A stretch of 64,000 nucleotides of DNA, from assembly GCA_964036155.1 (NCBI GenBank), contig OZ038422.1, positions 5,789,201-5,853,200 of the forward strand, in the 5' to 3' direction. This DNA is from Diploscapter coronatus. Lineage: Eukaryota > Nematoda > Chromadorea > Rhabditida > Rhabditidae. Positions 13,616 to 25,649 of the stretch are shown piece after piece. The translations under genes were made by a program, and so were the position numbers. Position 1 is the first letter of the stretch. The number at the start of each line of letters is the position of its first letter. The notes below the pieces were generated by a model. The model did no database searches and had not been told where the DNA came from. It was given only the letters and a program-made list of their open reading frames with translations.

Positions 13616-14954
13616 TATTGCTGTTGCACTGTAACGATCAAGATAGCGTACGTTCCATTATACATAAACCAATAAACAAAGTCGATGCTGAAGCCAGGTA
13701 GATTACTCGTTAATCTCAATTTATAGTATTGAAAAAACTAGTAATAATGTATGTTTTTTCATAATTACAATAATTTGGTTTATTATAACGAATTTCTTTT
13801 TTAAATAAAAATTGAGTTAGGATTTAAAAGAATACAAATTTGCATATTTAAAAATTAAATCTAAATTTGGTCATTCGTGAAAACTGAATAACCACAATAA
13901 CGAGTCTAATTTCAATTTTAATCCATAATTTATTGATTTTATCTTACATTTGTCAGGGTACAATATCGAACCGATTGGACCTTCATGCAAAGATGCTATC
14001 CTTTTCTCCATTTTATTAAATCTTCTCAACAGACACTTGCAGGATGATCTCAATGATATTTTCGATTCAAAATAATGATATGAAATGTCGCAGCATGGTT
14101 AAGAGTCATCAGAGAAGATGTTTTATTTTCATGTAAAAAACCTAGTTCTTAGATATATTCAATCTTCATTAAAGTTTCACCACTTTTAACTACTCAAACC
14201 CTAATAATTTGAATTTCATTGCCAATTAAAAAGCGTAAGAAACGAAAATGTCATATATTGAGGAGCACGTGAAAATAAGTAAATTTAAGGAATGTAATTT
14301 TCGATGAGACTCAGTATTTAACCAATTTTCTTAGTCAGAAACCATGAAATCATTAAAGACAGATAAATGATTTTATCTCATGAATTCTTTTTATTCGTCC
14401 AAATTATCATTCTTAAAATTTGTATTCTTGAGCATTATTCCCTTTGAAGTTGAAATTTTTCTATACTGTAATTATTTTCATCAACATTTAGGATGCTTGT
14501 CTAAATCGAGCAACAACTAGCATTTATAATGCCCAATACTTAATAATCATTAGTTTCAATAAGTTGTACAATCGTAAATAGAGTCTGCCTACTTTGTGAA
14601 GCAAAAATTGGTTCAACTTTTGGTTCCTCGTTAATTATATCGCTGGTTGGGCAATTTCGAGCAAAAGTTTCTTAATATGTTAGCTGAAATAATTCATTAT
14701 GCGAAAAAAAACTACCAATTAACATCTTTCTCAACCCTTCTCTCGGTTAATATTTGATACCCGTTCTATTTAGTTCCTACCTTCGAGTTTAAAATAATTA
14801 ACTTTGAATTCAGACTGATTTATACATGATACTTATGTTCACCGAACGAAAAATAAATTGAGAGATTAACAAAAGTGACGGTTTAAATTACTATTAATTT
14901 TGTCTTTATGTAGATACATTTTTGTAGATATTATGAAGACCCTTCGTGGATATT
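13616..14954. other. AT-rich intergenic region
   Basis: No exon with recognisable coding character was found on either strand. It separates the start of the GT31 gene from the 3' end of the next minus-strand gene, so it should contain the GT31 promoter and the 3' flank of its neighbour. Confidence 0.45.
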
Positions 14955-17900
14955 TCAGACACCAAGCGTAGCTATATCAACTGCTTCATTAGAATGCTGC
15001 CCGTTTTCTAGAATAAATTATTTTCATAATAATCACCAATAGTTTTGGTAATCTGTATAAAGTGTATTTTCGAAATGCAAAATAAAAGAGTAGTTTTATT
15101 CAATAAGCACCTATTAATTTAAAATCTTACTGTAGCCGGAATGAATTTCATTATCGTCTCTGCCTAAAATCAGCTAAATTTATTTGATTTTTATTTCAGG
15201 AAAAGTTAAATTTTCCAAATATTTTAAAAGTTATTGTATTTCTAAAATGGCCAATAAATTCTTGTGAAACAATATGAGCATTCAATTCGATTCGTAAAAT
15301 GTTCATACATAATTTTATGATTTGACACTTATTCGATTATCAATAATCGGTATCAAAGAAATTATTTTCTTACCTGAAATATTTCCACAGACTTCGACCA
15401 GGAATTCAGTGGGTTGTTCCTCGGCCAGCAGAGAGCCTCTCGTGTCTCTCGGCACTTGCAGCCATCCTTCTCTCATATTTCGCATCTGACGAGCCTGGAA
15501 GTTTATCTATCGACTTCTTTTGAAAGAAAAGCTTTTAAATTTCAATGATGTATGAAAAAGGCTTCAAAATAAAGTATCCATAAGTGAATAGCTTACCTTA
15601 GCCAAGGCTGCATCTGCATAGGCCTGCATTGTCGATTCCTGAGGAATGTACATCCGAACTGTACGCTTTCCATCGAATGTTCTGTAAGCAACAATAAGCA
15701 TTATCATAGCACTTGGAAAAATATTCTAAAATTACGATTTTCGCAATTAGTGAAACTAGATGCTTGAAACTTACTCTAGAAATGTATAAGGAGTTTTAGC
15801 CAGCTGAATATTTCGTGATTGTTCGGCCTTTACGCTCATCGTTGCTTCTCCATTCTTCTTTGTTACTTTGTTACGGCGTCTAAACTTGCTTCCTATTCAT
15901 GAATAGCTGATTTTTTTTTTAAATTTAGATTGAATTTGAATCAGTTTTCCAACCCGAATTGCCCGATAAAATATTCCGAAAATCAATACCAGTCATTTAG
16001 TACTTTATGGTGTTTCTTTCATCTTCAGTCAAATATTCCATCATTTACTTCTCATTCATTCCATTCTACCTATTTCGATCTGCCCAAAATCCTCTCTTTC
16101 GTATGTTGAATCACTCACTGATTGTATATCTGCACCCTGGAGATGGTCACCTCTGCACCGTCAGAATTTATCATGCTTTCGATGTCAAGCGGAGAGTAGA
16201 AATTGCGCAGCTTGAATGCGTCCTGCAGCTTCGAAGGAGGCGTTTTCGTGTACATTTTGACTTCACTGTTGGGTCCTTGTTTCGAATTGCCATGTATCTT
16301 GGCAATTATCCGTTCAAATCCTGAATAGTAAGAAATTCAGTATATTTTTAAAACAATTTCGTTATTTTTGCGGAACATCTCCTACTGAACTAATACTTTT
16401 CGATGGAAATCGTAGGTAAGAACAAACCCATTTTAATTTCGTAGTGAAGTATGATGACTCCAACAGGTTCATGATTTTGTATCCTGAATGCCCTCCAAAC
16501 GTTTCTGTAAAACGCTCCTTTGGGTTCTGCATCTGGATGTGGTCCTCTATATTTTGTCACTAGGAATCGAGCTGTTTGCAGCGCCTTTCTCTTTGGAGAA
16601 ATAACTCCATCAGTATAATAATGTTCCGTCTTCTGTCGATAGCACGATGCATTGCTGGATGTCCAACGCCCTTAAAATAAAAACTAACTAAAGGTATCGT
16701 CACTGAAATAATGTCTAATACCATAAGTGTACTGGAATTAGACGCTGAAATTTATTTTAAAAAATTAAACGTCTTATGAATGAAACCGAATTTCTGAATT
16801 ACCAATCGATGAATCATGCATTATGGACTTATTTAAGACATGTTCAGAAATATGTTTACCACATCCGTCAGCAGTAACGTCCTTTGAATTCTTCGCTGTA
16901 TGCCTGATGAAGAAAACGAAATGAAGTGTTTTGTCCGAAGCAGGCAATTGATCTACGTGAATTTTCGGGCAATTATCGTAGATTTGTATGTCGGGCCTCA
17001 AAAGTCAATACGCATCTGGAGAACTCGAGAAAATTGTAACCTTCTTCCAAGAAGCAGAGGCAAATCGATGTTCTTTGCGTAACTCATCATATCGTAAGAG
17101 GAAGGAGGCACGTTGCTGAGTGGAATTGGCTCAAGAATGCGGCGACCTCAAGAATCTTCTAATTATCAATAATCTATAGTTAGCAAATATTAGAATAGGC
17201 TAGCATGCAGCGAAAATTTTACTTGAAAGAAAATGTAGAAGAACCAACCTTCTTCAGAATTATATTCAACCCTGGGAACGTATTCTTCTTCATCGTCTTC
17301 CGGAAAATTATCCACATTCAAGTTGGCCAATTTCGGGTTTGACTTTCTCTTTCCGCGGATGAGAGGCATGATGCTGTTCAACAAAGGAAGGCTTCTTTCA
17401 GGAGGCGGCTCATCCGATTCAGAGTCGGAAATTTCGCCTTCTTCCAAATCTCGAGGCTCATGCGTATGTGAGTCGTCTAAAAATTGATATCAATTTATAA
17501 TAAAAATCATTTATTTACTTTTCAAATTTTACCTTGTTCTTTCGCTCCGTCCGTTTCAATAGCTTGTTCTCGTTCATTTTCCTCAATTCTGCTATTGATA
17601 AAGGAACTCAATTCTTCAGTGGACGAAAGTGCTGATCTAAAAATGATTATCTGATTCTTAATATTCAAAATATGTGTTCCAATATTCATTTGAAAAGAAT
17701 ACATTAACCAAAACTCCTATTGGTTCTTTTAGAAACAGAAATTACCCTGAATGTGTTGTCTCATCGATGCCCATAATCGCTTCATGAATTGTTGGATTGT
17801 CTCCAACGCAACCAAATTGTAATGAAGAGAGATTTCTGTTGGGCAGGGCTGAATCTAAAACGGTAGAGCTCGTCGCAGATGTGGATGGAGACTCCAGTAT

Positions 17901-18580
17901 AGTAGCTGAAGCTGGATTCGTTTCATTTCCAGAATCTTTCCCCATGGATGACGACTTTCTGAAAATAAAATATATGTCAAGATGTAAGGATATAATGTTT
18001 CATAAATATTCTTACGGGGGTAGTTTGATAATCCTCGCTTGTTTGACATTGATTTTAGGATACGGATTAGGAATTAGCGTGTATGGAACAGGTTTTCGTC
18101 TGACTGGAAGACTGATGGGCTCAATTGTGTTGAACACTTCGGCAGAGGCTCGTTGAGCCTGCATCATTTTGGTCCTCAAATATTTTCATCTTTCAACGTT
18201 TGATAGTTATGCCCCTTTTTCTGTAAAATTCAATTTATCTAAGAAAAATTACATTTGCTTTGCAGCATGACTCATTGCTCTACTTGTAGAAAGACTGATG
18301 GTTGGCTGATCAAACTGACTCGAAGAAGGCAGCGAGTCTGATGGAGCTCTTGGATTGTGGGAGCTGCTTGTGCCGACCACTTCATAATCATCCTCCTGAA
18401 GTATTCTTTAGAAAATTAATTTGTTGTAATCAATCATAACTTTAAAAAAAAAACCATAAAATTTATGATAAATGTGTAAATTTTGAAAATTTGTCTCACA
18501 TCGTTCATGTAATCCTCGTACCCTCGTTGCTGGTTGTAATAGTCGCCCATACCCTCAGAGTTTTCTTGACTTCTTTGCAT
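14955..18580 (-). CDS. Unrecognised nuclear-type protein, 14 exons, about 669 aa
   Basis: Exons 5' to 3': 18500-18580, 18253-18395, 18016-18174, 17746-17958, 17533-17636, 17249-17476, 17041-17146, 16803-16996, 16428-16670, 16159-16320, 15775-15892, 15597-15681, 15374-15494, 14955-15007; phases agree throughout (670 codons with stop). The N-terminal 350 residues are low-complexity, Ser/Thr-, Pro- and acid-rich (SHNPRAPSDSLPSSS, EEGEISDSESDEPPPE, EDDEEE) with one basic patch (RGKRKSNPK). The C-terminal half is more globular-looking: YRNVWRAFRIQN, GFERIIAKIHGN, DGKRTVRMYIPQ, EFLVEVCG. I do not recognise the family. Acidic and basic patches suggest a nuclear protein (inference). Three introns end in TTGAG, not TTCAG. 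The split may be wrong at 15893-16158: a stop at 16115 and an ATG at 15842 would allow two genes. The last exon is the least certain. Confidence 0.6.
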
Positions 18581-19177
18581 GCTATTCTGCTTCTTATTGA
18601 ATATCTGCCGATGAAGAAGTCATTGAAACATTAGGATCGCCTAATAAAGTAATGTTTAGTATAAAATTTCAAAGCGAAAATAAATTTAAAGCGAATAAAA
18701 TTGTGTTCCGCTTTTTAATACAAAAGAATGAAAATGGGCTTTATTGGTGAATATTTCGTAAATAACACTGATTCGAAAATTCGAAAACGAACAATAATAA
18801 TTTAAATTTTGCGTTATTTTGACGGATGAACTGTGATTCTTGATATGTCGATAATTATAATCCAAAATAATATGGAAATGTAATCGATAAATCTATGATT
18901 TTTAGAAAGACTATTGATTGATGGCATGAAATGGTGAGAGAGTGACTTGTATGAATGTGCCATAATACACCATTCACCAATTGGCGGAAAGACATCTATG
19001 CAACGAAAGGCTTAAAATGTCACTGTATATTTCATGCATTTGAATTTTTGATCAGAATAAAATTTATTAATTATAATCTTTATGTCTGGATTTCATACAA
19101 CACCACTGTTTTAATTTCTAATAGATAAATAGTAAGCTAGTAGCCTATATGGTATGACAAGGTCGCCAATTGTTTTC
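18581..19177. other. AT-rich intergenic region
   Basis: Promoter side of the unrecognised gene. No ORF, RNA or repeat is supported. Confidence 0.4.
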
Positions 19178-19398
19178 TCAATCCGTAGCAGTGGCTACCA
19201 AGTATGTAATTATATAATTAATTCTACATAATAATAGTTGTAGTAGGTCAAGATACTTTTTAATAGGGATATTAAAAATCTTGCAGTCAAAATAATATAG
19301 TTGAAGTAATTGTTTAATTAAATCAGGACGATTAAATAGAGAATCTCGAGTCTGTTTACGTATATCGGAACCAGATGTGGTCTGAAACATACTTCTCG
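19178..19398 (-). pseudogene. Orphan last exon of a second carbohydrate sulfotransferase
   Basis: The reading frame contains TTSGSD, NRPDLIKQLLQLYYFD and FNIPIKKYLDL. It aligns without gaps to the last exon of the sulfotransferase gene at 50109-50323 (TTTGSD, RRPDLLKILLNIYYFD, FNIPIDKYYDL), identical at about 27 of 46 positions by eye. The acceptor (ATTTTCAG before 19398), the phase and the distance from acceptor to the first conserved residue are the same. No upstream sulfotransferase exon was found on this strand up to 21.3 kb, and a transposon fragment fills 19640-20508. It is most likely a gene remnant, though distant exons in a long intron cannot be excluded. Confidence 0.75.
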
Positions 19399-19639
19399 CT
19401 GAAAATTTAGATAGTGAATAAAAATGTAAATTAAAATCTATAATAAAATATAGCTCAAAAGGAGATTAAAAACGATAAAGTGCTATTGTATTATTAAACA
19501 TAATAAAAAGAGCCTCGGCTGCGCATTATTTTCAATTTTGAATCCTGACTATTTCACGAAAGCTGGATTTATGAGCAAATAAAATATTAAGCGTTGTCCA
19601 AATCTTTGAGCATCATTAACTTACATTTCATTTTTGATT

Positions 19640-20508
19640 CCTAGATACCGTGCTATCACTTTCCCATGTTATCATATGGATCGCTACCATTTGGTACCAT
19701 GTCATGTTTCATCTTATTCGACTCCAAATTGACTGGGAATAAATAATAGATGTCTCTAGCTTCAATTTGAGCTCAAAGTTTGGTAGACTACCTATGGAAA
19801 TATTCTCGTACCATTTTTCTGAAAATTTATTTCACTTTTTGCTTTTTGAGATACCATTATAGCTAGACCCAAAGTGTCTTGACAAAAGTCGCTCAGCTTG
19901 ATGAGCCCTATCGATTGGCATGATTTGAGGGTCTAATCCTCAAAATTGAAATTTCGATTTTTGGATCAAGCAACTTTGACAGCGTCATTGCCCCAAAGGT
20001 CCAGCTATTTTCGGCCAAATTTTTTGCCTAAAACATTTCAAACTTAATAGAAAATATTTAAAAAAAAAAAATGATTTACGTGATGGGAATTAACCAAATT
20101 TTTCAGTACAGCCGGTTTTGTGCAAAAATGTCAATGCGCGTGACACCTATTTTCACTTTGGGACCCCCTCCCACCTCAAGCAGGTGGTTGACTCCCCACA
20201 AATTGTATATCAGGAGAAGCACTAGAGCTCACAGATGATCATCCTTTTTAAATTGTTCTAAAGTCTTTTATAATGAAAAAGTTTTCTTTGTACCTTCTGG
20301 CGATCATGTTTTTGCCTATGTGGCAAAATTGCAAGTGGGCGTGGCTACGCATACAAAAGGGAGCGGGGCCTAGTTTGCACATTTTTGTGATCACAAACCA
20401 AGGGCCTATCCATCAATATGGGTTTTTTTTTCTGAATCCGGAATAATTTGCACATTGTGCACACACTCATTCTATAATCGTTCGAGTCTTTCAAAGAATG
20501 CGTCTTAA
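19640..20508. mobile_element. Diverged or truncated copy of the TTAA foldback family
   Basis: Segments match the 6828-8802 element in inverted order: the accattt and tggtagactacctatgg blocks near 19680-19810, the gtggttgactcccc block near 20190, aaaagttttctttgtacc near 20280, and the right end with cgttcgagtctttcaaa followed by TTAA at 20505-20508. The left end is not defined. It lies just upstream of the orphan sulfotransferase exon. Confidence 0.7.
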
Positions 20509-21325
20509 AAATTAAACGAAACATACCAGATTTACTTTGACAATATAATGTCCACATAAATGAATTAATAACTACAATATCTAATGAAAATGAAAGTTTT
20601 GACTAGTATTTATTGATTACGAACCATATTTCTTGTATTAAAACTATTTTGATAATTATTTAACAATAACTACATACTATGTTCGACTCAAAGATGCGAG
20701 TCAAGTCCTCCAGTTTTTTCTCTGATAGCACACTATTTTCACGAAAAAAGTGGAGGAGGGGGACTTGGGCCGCACTCTACTCAAAATCCCATTGGAATTC
20801 ATTAGATTATAAGAAGGCTATGAAGTTTAAAAATGGTCAGAACTCATGCGACAATCCAGTATAATAAAACATTCTAAGGCACATTAAAAACCGTTTTGCA
20901 TTTTGCCATATACATACTTAACCCTTTTTACAACCGATTTGATTAAATTTTGTGAGAGGTTTTCATCAAGTTTTGTAATCTCGAACGATCCAAACGATCG
21001 GACTTTCTTCAACCATAGCTCTCCCCATCTCCCTAACTGCTGATCACGATAGTGTCTAAAGTAGTAATTTCATCGATTTCAACGTCTTTGGTGCACTCGT
21101 TTTATACTGTAGAAGATGGGCTCCGCTCTATTTTGTTTTCAGTTCTATTTCTCTGACCTCATAAAAAGGAAATCACTCCTCATTAATTTCAATCGTTTGT
21201 CAGCTCAGTGGCCATTTCTTATATCTTGTCTATCTCTTCATTTTCATTCGATCTCTTCCAACCACTTTTATTGATTAACACTCTTTCCTCTCATTCTAAG
21301 TCAGTATTCTTTTTTGTTAATCAAA
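20509..21325. other. Intergenic region with a small hairpin
   Basis: No gene is supported. A short imperfect hairpin lies near 20702-20768 (caagtcctccagttttttc against gaaaaaagtggagg...gacttg). The rest is AT-rich. Confidence 0.4.
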
Positions 21326-24300
21326 TTAGGTACGATACGTTGTGTCATAAAGTTCTGTTCAAAATTCAAGTTTAGAGTGCAAAATGTAATATTGCTCTTA
21401 GTCAAAGAGTTCAGATGATTATATTGAACTATACCTAACGAAACCTTCTTCTGGTTTCAAAGCATATTGTCGATATCCAGGATAAAGGACGTATGGAGTA
21501 TGCACAAACATCGCACCGATCGTTTCCGGCCTTATAATGCATTTAGTAGTATGCTCCGGTGGTCCAACATGACTTGCGTTCAAATATCTTTGAGTCGGCA
21601 TCCATTTTATAGTCTCAAAATTAATAAAATCTTCAAGAGCGTCAGACAATGTTTGATGCTGTTAAAATTGAGATTCAGCTACAGTCGGTTTTCTGGGCTC
21701 ATTTGCGTGAAAGTAAACGGAGCATCTTTTATAATTGCTCTGCGCCGTTTTCCCCGTGTTATTTTTGCTCACCCCTGTCTGCACCAGTTCTTTTTGTAGG
21801 TGGAACAAGCCATCGATCGTTAGGCTGCAGGCAAAAAGGGAAAAGTGGCTCTCTCATTATGGGGCAGAATGTATTATTGTGAAGCTAGCGAGTTGTTCGA
21901 TTTACCAGAAATCAAAAGCTGCTTGTACCAGTTTTCAACCAAAACAATTTTATGAGTTATTGAGACCTTTAATATAAATTTACTCAATTGGTACACTTCT
22001 TACTTCATGTTCATTTATATAACTTTCTGGCTGTAGCTCAGTCTTCATGATCCACCTCTGGCGAAATTGGATACTTCCAATTGTTGTATCATTAATCTGT
22101 CTAAATTAACGATTTTTAATTGCTATAATAGAAAAATTCACCTAAGATAATCTGAAATTGTCCCATCAAATTTTGTCATTGATAAACGCTCATCAATGTC
22201 AACAAGTGCTACCCATTTCGAATGATTCCTACTACGCAAAACGCAATTCTAAACATAAAATTAAATTTTATCAATCAATTCTTCGAATTATGATTTAGGT
22301 CATGCAGTGGGGACCAAAAGTTTAGGAGCTAGCATAATTCTTATCAGATCTTATTCGCTCACTTTTAGCGAATCACTCTTCTGAAATTTTCGAAAATTGT
22401 TAATGACATCAAATAGTGGAAATGAGAAAAAATCAGGAGAATAGTTAGAAATGTTAGAATGTAAAAATTAGTGTTTCAATGTTGCGTCAAAATTTTCCGA
22501 CGTTTTTTGACGAAATCTTTCGGGCTATACAGTAATAAACGTAGAAAATCGCCCTTTTCTTTGATCAAGTCGACCATTTTTGGAGATATAAAACGCATTA
22601 TGTTCTGTTTAGCCTTGTGCATCTCATTATTATAGTCACTTCTCTTGCTTATCCATTTAAAAATTGACTTGAGATTTCTAAGTAGCTTCTCGGAAAGTTG
22701 GTAAATGAAGTTTGGCAAAAATTGTGCTTGCTTCTAAACTGCTTCCTACTGTACATATATACTCTCCATTATAACTGGAATCGGTTCTAAGTTAGGAGGC
22801 GGGATTAAGTGTTGTCGCCAGTTAGTACATGGACCGGGATGTGTTTACGGTGCGGTGCGCGATTTTTAAAAGCGCTTGCGGTGCAATAAAATGGCGCACC
22901 GCAAGGAAAATATTTTTAAAATCACAATTTAAGGAAAAAAATAGTCTAAAGTGTTAAATTAAACGCTAAATAGCTTATAAACGGTAAATTGTTATATTTT
23001 AGAGTCGAAATATGCGTAATTTTAGGTATTTTGAAATTTAGCGCACTGCACCGCACCGAAAAAATCCCTGCTCACAACACCACTTGCCCATCACATAAAT
23101 AGCATTCATTTCAGTCATATAAAATAAGTAACCGAATACATGAATCTCTATTTGTTGCCATTTAGCTTCAGGTCGTTCAAATCGATCATGTAGCACTATT
23201 ACTTCAGCATCCCCTGTCCTCACATAATCATCAATCATCGCTCTATCGTAGGTGGATATATTTGCGATATAAATATAAAAATGAGTTGCACCCTATGGAT
23301 ATTGATCAATTTTATCTTATTTCTTATGTTTGAAAATAAATAATTTTAGAATTTACCGTATTCTATCTAATTAAACGCAATGTCCTATTTTCAAACCCCA
23401 GATTGCCAAAAAATACTCTTTTCAAGCGATTATTAATTAATCATTTAATCATCGTAATCACTTTGAATCAAGAGTATATCAACGTTACACGACTCAAAGA
23501 ATATTAAAAGCCCGGAAAAAAAGTTACAGCTTTCGAACCGCTGTTCAAAATGGGCTCGATTAGTGAAAGCTCCATGAAAAATGGGTTCATCGGACCAAAG
23601 TTATGATTCCGAAAAGTAGCATTCCAGTAAAGTGGTAATTTAGAGGTTAAGGTAGTTATTTCCTTTTTAGGTTAGGTATCAAACAAATTGCGAGTGCTCA
23701 TTCTATTCAATGCAAAAGACCGCATTAAATTTGGATGGAAAATAAGCAAGTAATTCAAGAAACAACTTAGGAATTGTCACTTGAAACGTCGTGTAACGCA
23801 ATAAACCCGATTATTACGTATCGCAGTGATCTGAAAATTTACATCTCCGCTAAATGAGTTAGCGTGCCTCTTCTTCTCTGCCAATATGCGCCTTTTCCCT
23901 TTCTCCCGCGGTAGCAGTTTTCTCTACACCTTTCCTAAAGTCACTAATTTTATTTTTATCCGTAAGTTTACCAGATCACTGCGATACTTCGTGCACTGAA
24001 GCGTCTATTTAGCTCGTAAAACTCAAGGGTTTAATATGGATCGATTTCGAATACCCATCAAAATTAAGCTTTATTTTTTTATAGAAAAAAACTCCTTACC
24101 TGAAGCTTGTAATATTCCATGAACTCTGCAATTAATAACCATTTAGATTCGTTTCCATAAATCGGCGCCATGCATACAGAGAAGAAGTGTTTCGGTTCTA
24201 GGTTTAGCGAATAAATCTTATAAAATGGAATTAGTATATATCAGCGACTTTACATTAGATGTTAATGATTGGTTTACAAAAATCGTTTGAATGATTTAAA

Positions 24301-25649
24301 AACAAAAATAAATAAAATAAACAAACAAAAACATATGCCCGCTTATGTTCAAGGCTGTTGACAGGTGATAATTTCTGTACTTATATCTGGGATTATCTGC
24401 AGACCCCCAGTATCTGTACCCGCACAATATCGCTTTTGTCATGCCTATACCTTACCTGCAGGTAATTTCTTCTCACTGCCTGATACCTGTACCGGCCAAC
24501 AGCCTTGCTTGTATTTCACTAATATACGGTAATTTTCAAGTGAAAAATCTACCGGATTGATTTTGGCATAGAATCATTGATTAGATGATATATCAAATTT
24601 GCTTTAGCTTGTTTACTCCTCGGCGCTTTGAAGAGTGCTTCCTTTACATTTTCGGGGTTTCAAAATTTCATTTTTGGAACAAAGCGGAAAATAGAAGAGA
24701 GTGGAGCTTGCGATCCCTAATTGTAAGTATTATAAAATCATTTCAAAAAATCAAAACGGTCTAGACTGTGGCCATAACCTGTATCATCTCTCTATCTTAA
24801 TAATGTGACAATTACAAAAATTTGATAAATCTAACCAGATTTCGTTCTATCAATTAGTGGAATGGGATACTCGTGCCAATCATCTGATGGACTAGTCAAG
24901 GAAACGAATTTAGCTCTGGCTTTTCTGCTGCAATAAACTATACTCTCTGGAAAAACTCGTGATTCAAATGGTATCCCTAATGGTTGCTTCATCGAATCGT
25001 AATAATGGCAGTATATTTTTCGTCTGAAACGGTTTGATCGAATATAAAATTAATGAATAAAATAAAAATTATGAGGAGTCTACTTTGGTCAAGTGTTAGC
25101 CTTCGAAAATTAAAATTTCAACGACTATTAATTTTCAGATTTGTCAATCGTGTTGAACTATCCAAACCGAATCTCCGATTTGATCATTTTTTGACAAACT
25201 CAATCCGATCCAAAGAATCCGATTTTTTTCGCGCACAAATTATGTCATAATTCATCCATAAAATGCATATAGAAATTAAATACTATTAAAACTAGGGCTC
25301 GCAAGCGCATTTTTCGATGCAAAGAAATTCAAATGAAATATATTCGATGAGTAGGACTTATCATAACTTAAATATTTGCGAAGTTGGAAAAACTGAAACT
25401 TCCTATAAACCCCGAAAGTCCGGATTAAAAAATTTCGAAAATGAATACAAAATTGAACTAATGTAGGAATTTGAATTAGCTGAGCAATGCTGAAAACGCT
25501 ATCTGTATCATAAAGGATCTCCCTTCGATTAGCTTTCTTATGAAATTTGTCTTAAAGATACTTACGCGAAAAAATTATAAGCACTTATTTGGATGGCTAT
25601 TTGATCACTATATTCGAAGGCAGATACTAATGATATATTCATCATCATT
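21326..25649 (-). CDS. GT92 (DUF23) glycosyltransferase, N-terminus unresolved
   Basis: Supported exons 5' to 3': 25566-25649, 24836-25023, 24100-24197, 23140-23292, 22142-22248, 22004-22100, 21430-21658, 21326-21354; phases join cleanly (at least 327 aa). GT92 hallmarks appear in order: LVSAFEYSD, KIYCHYYD, ESRVFPESIVYC, SVCMAPIYGNESKW, AEFMEYYKLQGATHFYIY, a Cys (NCVLRSRNH), WVALVDIDERLS with the DxD-like metal site, and KCIIRPETIGAMFVH. These enzymes are type II Golgi proteins; characterised members add beta-1,4-galactose to N-glycan core fucose. The usual N-terminal anchor of about 100 residues is missing from my model. A candidate first exon ends at a GTGAGT donor near 27001 and encodes MLFSFFLYVTSFL. 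The last exon boundary (donor at 21430) is tentative. Confidence 0.85.
22848..23060. repeat. GC-tipped inverted-repeat element in a GT92 intron
   Basis: The left end cggtgcggtgcgcgattt and the right end agcgcactgcaccgcaccg are imperfect reverse complements around an AT-rich centre. It lies in intron 22249-23139 of the GT92 gene. Confidence 0.6.
23819..23986. repeat. 168-bp miniature inverted-repeat element, TATCGCAGTGATCTG ends
   Basis: Both ends read TATCGCAGTGATCTG inward, followed by near-identical continuations to gtttac or attttac, so the terminal repeats are about 25 bp. The outer TA may be a target duplication of a Tc1/mariner type. It lies in intron 23293-24099 of the GT92 gene. Confidence 0.75.
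24350..24507. repeat. 158-bp miniature inverted-repeat element, CAAGGCTGTTG ends
   Basis: The left end caaggctgttgacaggt and the right end acctgtaccggccaacagccttg are reverse complements over the terminal 11 bases and again at the ACCTGT block. It lies in intron 24198-24835 of the GT92 gene. Confidence 0.7.

Noticed and set aside
15842..15892. Separate small gene starting at ATG 15842
   Set aside because: The frame stays open upstream to an acceptor and joins in phase to the exon at 16159-16320; kept as one gene, with the alternative noted.
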